From: Baylisascaris procyonis
Taxonomy: Eukaryota; Nematoda; Chromadorea; Rhabditida; Ascarididae
Assembly: GCA_037389465.1 (NCBI GenBank)
Contig: JAZARR010000212.1
Span: forward strand, 5,107,001-5,171,000
Length of the DNA stretch: 64,000 nucleotides
Direction: 5' to 3'
Numbering within the stretch: the first letter of the stretch is position 1; every line of letters begins with the position of its first letter. A program made the translations under genes and the position numbers. This document shows positions 42,427-54,137 of this stretch, piece by piece. A model generated the notes under the pieces. That model saw only the letters and a program-made list of their open reading frames with translations, was not told the DNA's origin and ran no database searches.

Positions 42427-45400
42427 ATGTACCCGTCCGGAGGTGGCAGACCGTTGCGATCAGGTAACTTTGTTCATTTTCTTTGGCTACATTGATCGTT
42501 GTTTCTTTTTTAGTTTGATGACTTTCTTAACGCACGGCTTTTATTACGTTTTGAAAAAAGATGTTGGATCACCTCTGCAGTGAAGTTTTGTCACTGTATA
42601 ATTTGAGAAACGACACATGGAATATCTGTGAAATTTGCCAAGTTTATTTATGGAAATTGCAGTGTGGGATGGCAGAATTCCATGGTAGAATTAGGATGAC
42701 GAACATTCTGCAAACTTCGGCGAATTGAAATTCGAAAGCATTGCTAAGACAGTGTATGCAAGCTTTGTGCGTCATTACTTCTAGAAATTTAAAGAGTGTT
42801 GAAAGAGAGTTTTTAGCTCATTGTTCGATTTTGTTTGATTGTTTGAGATGGCTATCAGCACCTTAAGTGATCCGCTTAATGACGTCCATTCATTAAAATG
42901 CAATTCCCGGACTTTATACCATCCACTTGATAGAACAATTTGCTCAGCAACCAGCTAAGCCCTTTTGCTTGACCCCTATGGAGTAAAGAAGACAAACGTT
43001 TCTGAACTGCCGATGATTAACAAAAGCGTGTAAATTAGCCATAGCAGACGAATAAAAATTTCGATGCGCTACCGTTGCATTGTGCAATTAATTTCACTTC
43101 ACAAACCTCTTCGGGGTCTTCTGTCTCTCTAAAAAATTACGTATTTAGGTATGATGTGAAGTAATTAGTTTTGATAGGGTAATGCATTTCAGCCATGTCA
43201 CCTAAGAAACTCTTATTCCTCTGCCCATCACCCACCTTTCGGACGCGTTTCATAATTGCTGTGAAGTACGCAAAATATTTGACTTGCGAATTTTTTAGTG
43301 GTAGGGAATGGAGGGGAAATAGAATCTTCCATTATTTGTGTCGTGTCTCTCAAAAAACTTTGATTTCACATGCTTGGATTGATATGTCCAAGTGCCTAAT
43401 TACAAATGTGCGCGTCTCCACACAGTTCTGCTCTTGGCATCCAAAAAGTGTATGCGATTGTGGGCATGCGAGACTGAATTTCATCTATGAATAGCACATA
43501 GCGCACAAGTATCACCTTTTCTGTTAATGCAGATGAATTTTTGTACTATTTACATATTTCATACTTATATACCATATTTCAGGATACGGCTTCCCTGGCG
43601 ACTCGGCTGCGGGATCATATCCACTTGTCGGTGGCATGTACGCATTTTCATCTGTTTATTCTGGCAGAAATAAGCGCATGTAAGCGGAGACGTGGCAATT
43701 TTGTCGTCGCTCACCCTTAAATGTCGCTTTTTATGGTGGCATATTTTGGCTTCTTTTAGTTGCTCGTTTTGAAAATGGGATCGAAGGGCGGGGCTGAAAA
43801 TGATTATTCGTTTTGCTACGAAACACGTCAAATTGTCGTTGTAATAAGGCATGTTTGCATGTTTCATTTTGATTGTTTTGTTTGTTTATTGATGGGTTCA
43901 AAGAGTTGATCGAATTGAGTTGTTCACTGATGCGGTGTTCCTTGTCAATATTTACGAACCATAATTCAATTGCGGTTTTTAGGGAAGTTTTGACTATGAA
44001 ACTTCTATTGAAGGATCTGAAAAAAGACATTTTATTTTGCTTACAGTGAAAAGAGTGAACGTCGTGTTCGGTATGATGAGACTTGAAGCAGAAGCTTAGG
44101 AACGTCCCAAATGAGCTTCAGGTCTCTAAAGTTAGGCGATACTGAAAGAGGGCGGATTTTTCTATAATTTTCCGTTTTTTTTTTTCTTTTTTTTTTCTTC
44201 AAATAATTGTATGGTCCTAATCGCTCATATATGAAAGTTTTTTTTTGGAAGGGGATAGGAGGGGGGGGGGGGGAGGGGATCATATTCTTTTCGCGAGGGG
44301 CTTTTGGAAATGAAGAGGAGTCGCCCTGATTATAAAAATTCTCAGTTGATCTGTTGCATTGAAAACGAGGATCTTTATTTTAAGTCATATGATTGGTTGC
44401 TTTCCTGGTGACAGTGTCATTATGAGGTGAACTGATCGTAAATGAAAGCGTAGTTCATGGTTGATTTTCGGCATATGTTTGCTGAACAATGTATCTTTTT
44501 TTATGAAGATGGCTGTTTATTTGTTGCGATCTTTATTCGTGTTGTGCCCTTGAAATCACGAGTGCCACTTTATTTCATACCGCGCCTAGTCGAGTAACGT
44601 AGTCTCGAATCGCCACTTTTTGCTACTTGAGGTTGGCTATGGAAGCTGCTATCGTTGAGGAGGAGTGAGATTTGCATAGTGCTTCCGGAGTAGAATATTT
44701 CGATTCAGTGAATGGTGCTCCTCTCACTTTCTGCCTAAAGCGCTAATGATTTCGCATTATTCATGGCGCTAATGATCGAAAATGAATTTTAATTCCCTAG
44801 TGAATACCTATTAATTATAACTTTATTGTTAGCGGGTTTTTTTTTTAGAAGTGAATTTTTATGTTCATCATTACGGAAAACGTTTATCTGCAATTGAAAA
44901 AGCGAATTTGAATGGTATACTTAGCTGATAATGGCATCAAATGTTGTTTCAAATGCGATGTGAATTAAACGTTACAATATGGCGATAGACATGCCTTTAT
45001 TGCGAGTTGGAAAGGTGTAGCTGTTGAACCCTTTTCTCGTTATGAATAAGTGCTTGTTTATTTTATGATGCATGAGATTTCGATGTGAAAGCTGCCCGTT
45101 GAGCAGGTTTATGGATTTCAGGCATCCTGGTGGCGTCTTTGGCGGAAATCCGCAGCCACTGAAGCAACGTGAAATCAGTTTTGACACGAGCTCCAAGGAG
45201 CCACACTTAATCAGGTAACTTCGTGGTTGCAGTAAGTTGAACACTGCAAATGTATCTCGTTGCAAGTGTGGCTGGTGGATGGAATATCACTCGGCTTCCT
45301 TCTAGGTTATGCTGTAATGAACGTGTGCATCAAACAGTCGCCGCTTTTGCTGTGGGCTTTGTGTACGGCGTTTTCGCAGCTTCGAGCTTTCCTACTCGAA

Positions 45401-48400
45401 GAGAGGTGTTTTAATACAAGAGTGAGAATTAGGTTTCAAGAACTTCATTCTTTATTCCATCCAGGTATATGATTGCTGAAAAAGGTGCTAAGCGGAATTT
45501 TGCGGTGCGAATAGGTGTGCTCCTATCGCCATTTGTTTTGATATTTAAATCAGCGATTTGATCAAGTTCGAAACTATTTAAAAATTCGCCAGGTTTCGAA
45601 GAATTCGATTAGGGCCGCAGCGTCATAATTTTGAAGGAAACGCATCCTTCTCATTCTTCATCAGTGATCCTCCCACTAGCAACTCAAGTGTTCATTTTTA
45701 ACGATGTTAGCATGTGCTCAAGCCTTCACTAACCTTACCCATCTTCGAACTTAACGCATGTTTTCTTGTTGTAAATGTAGTAGCTGAAATGTGGGCTTCA
45801 TTCCAGTGTGCTATATGGGTCTGTGTTAGATTCTATTTGATATACAGTTCGCGCATTTTGATTTCAGAGCGCGAGTCTTTGTTGGGAATATGAATACGAA
45901 TGCGATCACGCGAGAAGATATCATTCGTTTGTTCAGTGCGTATGGCACTCTACTTGGCGTTACACTTTTCAAAGGTTATGCGTTCATCCAATACGGCAAC
46001 GCAAATGAAGCGGACCTCGCAGTAAGTGTGCTCAACGGCTACAATTGGAACGGATCTATCCTTGGTGAGTCTTCATTCGTTTATCTCTGCAATTTGCTTA
46101 TTCGTCTGCCATTGTGCCGCATTCTTTGTCTGCCTCTCTTTTTGATAGCTGTTTTAATGAATTATTGTGAGATTGGCTGCGCAATGCATTTCTTCTTTCT
46201 CGTCGTTAATTGTTTGTAGAGAAATGTGAAGGTTGGATTCCGAATCAACTATGACGTCACTTCAGATTATCTCATTTCCTTGTACTTTATTATCTATGAG
46301 TATATTTTGCTTGAGAATATATTCGATAATGATGTTTGATTTCTATTGTTATATGAGTCTTTCATGCGTAAGAATTGTACTACTGTTAGCTGAATAAGCT
46401 GTGTGAATAGCGAAACGTTTTTGTGTTGTCTGAGGTTAGTGTCGATCATCGGGATGACTCTTCATTACGCACTTTTAGAATGGAGATCTTTCATAGAAAC
46501 GAACTGAAATTATTCGCTTCAGAAGGCATCTATGTTCGTCAAAAGCAATCGAGATTCGCATTACGAAGTTTGTTGAGCTGAGAAGGCGGCCTATCTGAGT
46601 GAAGATCCACTGATTCGAAGTATACTTCTACGAAGACTTTCTGATCATTGACAGAGTGCAGATCATTCCGTATCGCGCAATTCATTTGAAAGATGCAGCA
46701 TAAATCGGCCTGAAGCACTTCATGACATTCACAGGAAAAGCACTGCATTCCATACAGTAGGCTCGTGCTTTGCATGGCTAACTGTTGAAACGTACCGCAA
46801 GGGTCGTGGTCGCATGCAGTCGTCGCGTACGTTTGGGCTGTGAATTCGTTAAAACTTGCAAGAAGAAATCCTTGTCTTTCAAAGCGGCGGCGTCGACAAG
46901 TTGAGTGACTACTTGTTCATCAAGCATATGGCGTTGTCTTTCTCATCCATAGCATCGGTTCTCGATTTTGCACCATTTTATTGTTGAATTTTCTACATCT
47001 TTCTTTGTAGGTTTTTGTCTATGTGCCTGTATTTTTCTGTTAGCTGTGCAGCAGTTGGTAATTGGTATGTTTTGAAGCCAGAATTGCTCATAGGCTTTTT
47101 GTTGAATCTTGCCGTAGTCACCACGAAAATGCTCGTGCCTAGAAGTTTTGGAAATACCTGGACAGATATGCATAAAATGAGGATCGCTTATGGACTTTTG
47201 TAAAATTTAGGTATCTGCGGCACTGGCTTGACCAGTCTCGACGTTATCATGCCAAGTTCGCAACCATCCTACTTGCATTGCTCTCCTGAACATCAAATGA
47301 GGACGGGCTGCAGTATTAAGTATAAGCTTAGTTTTATCTTGTAAAAAAAGGCTACTAAAAAATCAAAATGGGCTTCCTTATAAACGGTTAATTGAAGGAA
47401 CAGATTTTACTATCGTGATAACAGCGCAACACATCGTGCGATGCGCTCCATTTATTTGATATAATAGCGTTGTGTGCAGTTCATCGAAAGTATAGAATTT
47501 TTAATGACGCTGAATTAGCAGGATCAACGCTTGATATCAAAAACTTTTGCACAACTTAGCGGATGATCGCTCAGAACTTGCATTTTCAGCGTGATTATTA
47601 GAGGTGGAAGTAAAAACTCCCTCATTTTGCATTTCTTTTCATAAAATCCCTTCAGTTTTAGATGTCCCATAGACGAAAGACTGCAGAAATTTATTATGTC
47701 TGCGAAAGTGAAATAAAACATTACGATAATTTGAAAAGACATTCATTTCGAAGGCTTCACAGTCGATATGACGGAACACCTTGCTGTTGAATTAAAAGTT
47801 CTAATAAAAAGAATGAAATCATTGCAACTTCCAGTTTTGTATGCGCGATTCGAAATTGAATATGATATTACTTAGTCAGATATCCACAATAATTCACTTA
47901 ACATTAGTGTCTTACCTGTTAATTGATTTCATTCAGTTTGTGCTATCGAAGTTTTACGTTCACATTGCATATGATCGCTGCTTGTTCGTCGGCTTCGTTA
48001 TTCTTCATGATAAGCATATGAGCATTAAATGCGGCTTGCTCCAGCCCCTCTAGTTTTGAGCTCTACCTTAGCCGTATTTTGTCTTTTCATTATTTCCGTA
48101 AATTAAAGCTTTATTTATTCGTTGATTTTTGAAAATTTTCTTTTTTTTGAGTTTTTCTTGATGAATTTTTTGTATTTCTTCATTGAGTTTATTAATCAGT
48201 AATTTTTAACAAATATAATCTGTTCTTCTGTATGGGAAGGTTTGTTTCCCATAAGAACTGTCCGATTTTTGCATTGCATGTTCTGCAACATCTCATTGTC
48301 GTATAGGTATGTGTATTTGTTTTTTTTTTCTTTGAATTGTAATTTTTAGTCACCTTTCAATGATGGCGCCCAATTTGAATAACTTTTTCTTGTGCATTTT

Positions 48401-51400
48401 TCTTTGTTTTGCCCAATGTTTTTTCCATCGAAAAGTTTCTTCATATAATCGCGAAACGATCAGATCTCGGCCAAAATTCTAAGCTTTATGGGTGTCGTAA
48501 GATTTCTGAAGGGAATTTCTTCAAGTAAATAGGGATTATTGAATAAAATATGTGTGTTAAGGTAATGCGATAGAAATTTTTTTAGCCACTTTTTGGATTC
48601 TGCATTATGTTTCTGCACACAGTCGATCGCCTCTCTTTTTTGTAGAGTGATCTTTCCTTTATTTATTACGCAGTTGAATGAGGGAAATATCTCTACTTGT
48701 TCAGATATCTCTTCAAATCTTAAGTATAGGGATAGAATGGAAAGCAAAACTAGATCAAGGGGAGGGGGAATTGGGCAGCTGTTAGCGTTGTTTTACCTAT
48801 TTTCCGTTCGACAGAGTGATAACATACGCACACGCATCGGCAATTGGAACAGTAGGGCGATTACTTAATCCATGATTTGATTCGTTGTGTGGTTGATTTT
48901 TTTGTGCTCTCTGGCTCTATCTCAGAAACAGCTGGGAAGTATTTCAGAGCCAAATGTTGTGATACCCTAAAAATTGGGAACTTTTTTGAAGCATTGGTTT
49001 TTTTTTTTTTGTTTGCAGTATGATTCCGTTGTTTTCCATTTACGCATCCACCTGGCTGTATTAGTTCCCGTTTTTTCTGCTTTTCTTTACTTTGTTTTTT
49101 TTAAGTTGTAGTAACTGTTTGCTTTGTCATGACTGACGCGTGAATTGTTTTTTTTTTTTAAGTAATTTCTGTTTTGTATCGATTAGAGCATTTTCTAAAA
49201 TATATCACTTAATAAGTACGTGCAAACAATACGGGGGATCTCCAATCGTTTGGGTTCGCGTTGCGGCGTTATCATCTTATAGCGGTTAGAAATGTTTATG
49301 GGGTAGATGCGTGCACTTGATAGCTATTATGTGTGCAAAAATTTGCATCGCTTATCTAGTGGGATGTATTTGGACGCACTATTTATTTCAACATAGCGCG
49401 GATACAGAAAAATTTTCAATTCGTCTATTTTCAGTTTTTTTTTTCTACGTAATTTGGGAATTCAATAGAGTAACTATCGATGCGAAAAAAATTTTTGAAG
49501 TGACTTCGAAAGTCTTCTAGATTCCTTCATTCATATCTTTCAAATTTTTTTCTCTTACAAGTCATCTAGTTTGTATATTTATTTATTCACTATTTTATTT
49601 GTATAATAAAAATTCGCGCACAGATTTCTTCTGCTATTTTCTTGCTGCCCTACCTACCTGATTAGATTTATTTTTGATTGTTTTTTTTACCGGAGTAGAT
49701 TTTCTTTTTTTTAATTTTTATGGCTTTTTCTGTAGATGTGAAGCTCGCAATTGCTGGGATGAAACCGCACAACGCATCGTCTGTGTCATCCGCCAACGGG
49801 TATCTTTTTTTTTGATTTTTTTTTCTTTTTTTTCTGTCCGCATATTAAATATAAAGTTGCAGTTATATTTAACGCGATTCTCTTGTTTTTTGTGTGATCA
49901 AACAAATATCCAGGTGAAGTCGACCCACCAATGTTAGCTCTAGAGCGTCGGTCTAAGCCATTTCATCTTATGAGGAAAGGGATTTTGAATGCTTGAATTT
50001 CTCATTCACACGACTAGTTATGTACACAACCCGCTTGTGGTACGGATGAGGTGACCACATATAGTGCATGTGAAATATTTTTTGTTTGTGACACTTGGCT
50101 CATGAGGATTGATATTCACCGCATTTTCAATAAAGGGAAGGGAGGGGGGGGGGGGTAAGTTGCTCCTCCTTTCAACTCTGCCCTGCCTCTCCCCTTCCCA
50201 GTTTTTGAGACGATTACCTCTCTGATCACGTCTACACATTTTTTAACCCCTAGACTTTGCTAGTGAAAAATAAAGAGTCAATGAATCAAAGGTCCTATTT
50301 CATGGAGAACTGAGCGAAGTGACCCGTTGCTGCGTAAGGATGTTGGGCCCTATTTTGCCTTGTAACCCTTGATTTGTCCTCAAAGAATCAGCAATTTTTT
50401 TCTCTCTTTTGAGACTCGATCAAGTGCTGTGTAGTCTGGCAACAAAACGAGAAGCTGAGATTTTTTATTAAGCCAATAAAATCAACAACAGAAAGAGGGA
50501 GGGGGAGGAGGGCGTCTCTCCAACAGCACTTGGCGCGAATGGCGCCACCTCCGCGCCCAAGGAGCACCGGGATATCCTCAAGCCCGAGACACTTTGCGAC
50601 TAGACTGCGCACCGTTACGGTCCGAACTGACCCTTGCGCGAGGACGACGTTTCGCGTGAAAAGCCAGAAGTACACTATGACCTGTAATCAAACACGCTAT
50701 CCTTTTATAGGCACCTGCCTTTGTCTCAAGGCATTTGTAGAAATTTGTTCTATCCCATGATTCGTCACTTCTCTGCTTTGCCCAAAAACACTTATCTATG
50801 GTTTTTTTGATCATCCCCTCACAGGTGTTATTGTCGCTAGAGTGATGCTTCTTTCGCCCTTTCCCTGTCCGTCTTCCGCCTACCTCATCCTTCCTCCTCC
50901 CTCCACCTCCTCCCCCTCCCCCCGTTCCTGCATCCCAACACTGCCCATTCCTTTCGCTACCTTCTTTCTCAGTATGGCAATCCTGCTGCAATGTAATCGG
51001 TAAACATTTGCAGTACTTGAGTACTCTCTAGAGCAACAGAGAGATATGTTATACACGAAATCCCGGTTTCGTATGTTTCTTCATTAATTCAAAATCATTC
51101 ATTATCTTCAAGGAAGCAGCAGTTTCCTTTGAATTCTACAGAATTCATAGCGAACTCTCGCTAATGGCTAGCGCTTGAAATAATGTTTTATTATGGGACT
51201 TAATCATTGCCCTTGAGTAGGTAGACGATATCGTACTTCAGACTTTGAATGATACAATACTTGCAGTGGATAATACAGCCGTCAAAAAAGTAAAAGATAC
51301 CTCCAACCGATCTTTAAGAAGCATTTCTTGGGACTTACAGTTGACGGGAATAAAAGCCCTGGCATACTTGAGTGCTCCTATGAAAGCAATAGAAGCGGTA

Positions 51401-52693
51401 GTGGGTTGCATTCCTTTGTAGCGCACATCAAAGGAATGCAGCAGTCACTGCACCTCAACTAAAACATGTTTATAAAGTGGTCAATTAGGCAAATTTATAA
51501 GTGGAATGTGAGAAACGAGTTGTGCACTTGTGCACACGAATTTCGAAATGTTGAATATAGAGGGCGATCCCGGCAAATGCGAGTAACAAGAAACCGAAAG
51601 CTCTCTGGGCCGGGACTGCTTGAAAGCATGAAATTGGTGGATGATTGAGGTATGGGAGAGATAACAAATACGTTGCGACAGCATTCTGAGGTAACCAATT
51701 CGCTGTACTCTGGATCGATTATCTGAGGAACTTTTGCAATTTTTAAACAGCTAAGTTAGTTTCCCGTGAGCTGAATATTTGAGACTTTCTGGTGAGAGTT
51801 TTTTCTCACAGAATTACTTCAGCAATTGTGAATTTTTATGGTCTGGGTGGAACTTTCTGCTTTTTAGAATAAGGCTTATAACCGCTAATTCAATCAGCTG
51901 TAAAAAGAGGTTGTTATGCATAATTCGACTTTGTTCTATTGAGTTCGAAGATGCTTTGCTTAATGCTGGTCTAGTAGTGGATCATTAAGTTGATTTCTTT
52001 AAAAAGTAATGTACTATGTACTCAGGCGGGTCACACTCGAAAGTTTTCACTTTATATAAATGACGGTTCGCTGGTAGATGTGCGTTTTTGCGTTGTTTGC
52101 TAACTGAATATTGTTGTTGTTGCCGCTGTGTCACCTATATGAGCTGTCGTAATGGAAGTATAAAATGTTGAAACGCCGAACAGGTGATTCGCAGAGAGCG
52201 TTCGTTCCTTATTGTTGTTTTTTTCATCACTCATCTTTTCTCTATAACTAAAATAACGGATTGCGGTAGAGAAGATATTTTACACTATTCAAGTTAATTT
52301 AATGAGTATAGGTATTCGATACGTGCATTGCCGTTTGCTTTCACTATGATAACGATGTGTGTAGTGAAATTTCATATTGTTGAGGGCACACGGCAAAACT
52401 GCAGACGCTTTCTACTGCGGTAGTGGGATTGATTTTTCGTTTTAATAATGAATGATAAGGCATTGAAAATTTTAGTAGGATATACTTCATTTTTTTTTTT
52501 TTAAAGAAAACTTTGGAAAATTGAATTGAAAACGTTCAGAGTGAAACGTAGTGCGGAGGGTTGGCCGAGTGGAGGTGCAACCACGAAGAAGGAACGCATC
52601 GACGACTATTCGACAGCAGTTCAGAATGAGCGCAACCGAAATGTGGCAAGTACCGATGTTACTCAGAACACGAATCTCTACCAAAGTGGTTAG
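42427..52693 (+). CDS. hnRNP C/RALY-type RNA-binding protein (RRM)
   Basis: Six exons join in phase: 42427-42463, 43583-43637, 45122-45214, 45868-46064, 49736-49799, 52540-52688. The Gly/Pro-rich start (MYPSGGGRPLRSG) leads into a single RRM at about residues 62-135: RNP2 RVFVGNMNTN, RNP1-like KGYAFIQY, with ITREDIIRLFSAYG between. This is the hnRNP C/RALY pattern (human RVFIGNLNT, KGFAFVQY). After the RRM comes LDVKLAIAGMKP (human LDINLAAEPKV), and exon 6 opens with GVKRSAEGWPSG, close to human GVKRSAAEMYG; this supports the long splice over intron 46065-49735 and the next one. Without further splicing the protein stops at TAG 52691-52693 (199 residues) and lacks the coiled coil of hnRNP C. 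Otherwise donor G|gttagt at 52689 joins the zinc-finger exons downstream. hnRNP C binds U-rich pre-mRNA in the nucleus. Confidence 0.85.
44261..44273 (+). repeat. Poly-G tract, 13 bp
   Basis: Thirteen consecutive G residues, followed by AGGGG, in intron 2 of the hnRNP C-like gene. Confidence 0.95.
46065..49735. other. 3.7-kb intron 4 of the hnRNP C-like gene
   Basis: No supported exon. A pair of minus-strand ORFs at 46.5-47.2 kb is mildly protein-like (Cys-rich) but has no recognisable domain and could be an old insertion. The rest is T-rich. Confidence 0.4.
50144..50155 (+). repeat. Poly-G tract, 12 bp
   Basis: Twelve consecutive G residues in the 2.7-kb intron 49800-52539. Confidence 0.95.
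50545..50800 (-). repeat. Dispersed repeat, copy 2 (opposite orientation)
   Basis: The reverse complement aligns with 32839-33050 in ordered blocks (GCCTTGAG, TATAAAAGGA, GATTACAGG, GTTCGGACCGTAACGGTGCG). This copy is GC-rich and keeps an Arg-rich frame on the minus strand (50578-50991) that could be a relic of element coding or of a transcribed satellite. It lies inside the hnRNP C-like gene intron. Confidence 0.8.
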
Positions 52694-53251
52694 TGCAGAA
52701 AAGATTTTCATTTCATCCCACCAGCAGCAGGGACAAAGAAAGGTGAGACGTTCCCTAAGGTTCAGTGGAATAGTGGTTTGCCACGCTATGCACAACTGAA
52801 AACGTCGAGAATGTGGAGTTGCCGTGGTTTGCTTGTTGCAAGTGAATGAATCTGGCCGAACTTGTTTTTCCCTGGCTGGGTGAATAAATCTTGCCAGTCA
52901 GAACTATGATGTGTACCGCGTTGAGAATATTTAGGGGCTATCTAACTTCTTCATCGGTAAGTTGCCTTAAGTACGAGTATTTCACACTTAAAACTGATCA
53001 TTTGGGATTATGAACTGGTCCCATTTTCAGTCATTTTCAGTTACTATTTATGATTGTAGTTCGCTCGGTGGGATTGTCGAACTCCTTAGCGACCGCCTGA
53101 TAGCAGAACTATGGTCTTAGCAATCTGTTTTGATCCCTCGCAAATCTGCTCTTGCACGCGGTCTTAGAGCAAAGGAGAAGTACTTTCATGAACATTTAGT
53201 TGTGAGCCTTATAATAGTTAACGTGAGAGACACGAAGCTGTGGATAATCAT

Positions 53252-54137
53252 ATGGAGGGGTTTAAAGATGAGTTGACTGCAGGTATGCCGGACACGATGA
53301 TATGTGGCTGCTGCCGCTTTGTGACAAGTGACTTCGAGCAGTTCCGCGAGCATCGCAAGGCACCGTGTGTGAGTATAGCTAAACCGGGTTCGTTCATTTC
53401 TTTGACAGTCATCGTGTAACTGCTGTCTTCATCCTGTGCATTCGTCAATCCGCTTAAGAGGACGTTTACGAGGTAGTCGTAAAGGTAGAACAAATACTTG
53501 TGAAGCAGTTCAGTGAAGAGAAAATCCTTGGATGGAAAACGATAAAACAAATACTTACTCCAAGTATTCAACGTGCCAGCAGATTGGCTTCCATTCGCAC
53601 GACTTGTTCACTATGCATGGCAGGTAGTTTAATTTAGGAGACCCGTGTTGTTGACAATGATACTACAATCCATTGCAGATTTGAGAACTCCAGTGACCAC
53701 TCTCATATTTGTGTTCCCTAATCAATCATGTTGACTTTACCACTGAAAAGAAAGCTCACGTATGTCTAAATCTCTGAATATCTGAACTAGTTATTAGCAA
53801 TCAAATTGCACAAGCTTTAGAGTTAAGTGGGGAGATGAAATCAAGCCGCGGACCCTTGGACTGTGGAATGTTGTCGCCAAAAGTCGCAGGCTCCAGGGCT
53901 TGCTTTTTGGATGCTGTAATTAATATTTTTTCTGCATGCGAGCGACTGCTCGCGCCGCATGACTGTATGAGTTCATATGGTTTGCTTCTTGTGTGATGGA
54001 TGGATGTTGGTGTTTTTATAGTGAAGGATCGCAAGTGGCAGTGCTCGATGTGTCAGGAGGCGTTCGACGATGCGGCTATACTGGTTGACCATGCGTTCGA
54101 TCGCCACAACATCCGACTGTTAAAGGTGACCGAATAG
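53252..54137 (+). CDS. BCL11-like zinc-finger exons (own gene or 3' half of the RRM gene)
   Basis: Three exons read in phase: 53252-53368 (or from acceptor 53283), 53461-53623 and 54022-54125, the last either running on to TAG at 54135-54137 or splicing further. Exon one encodes an atypical zinc knuckle CGCCRFVTSDFEQFREHRK with a following APC; BCL11A/B start with the similar CGQCQMNFPLGD, IEHKRKQC. The middle exon is helical and basic with a CSLC pair. The last gives a C2H2 finger WQCSMCQEAFDDAAILVDH, DRHNIRLL, resembling the BCL11 finger YTCTTCKQPFTSAWFLLQH. The triple finger cluster of BCL11 is not seen downstream, so this is a short relative or an incomplete model. A terminal exon at 54814 (acceptor TGTTTGCAG) or 54916 is possible. 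Zinc and nucleic-acid binding are inferred from motifs only. Confidence 0.6.

Noticed and set aside
41991..42467. 158-codon plus-strand ORF, Cys/Arg/Val-rich
   Set aside because: It overlaps the ATG of the hnRNP C-like gene in another frame and shows no domain; long ORFs are expected in this GC-rich flank.
50018..50239. Minus-strand ORF with CTICGH, a finger-like Cys pair
   Set aside because: There is only one Cys pair, no proper spacing to two His, and a poly-Pro run from the poly-G tract.
50578..50991. 137-codon minus-strand Arg/Gly-rich ORF
   Set aside because: It covers dispersed repeat copy 2 and a low-complexity (GGA)n-like stretch; treated as repeat, not a host gene.
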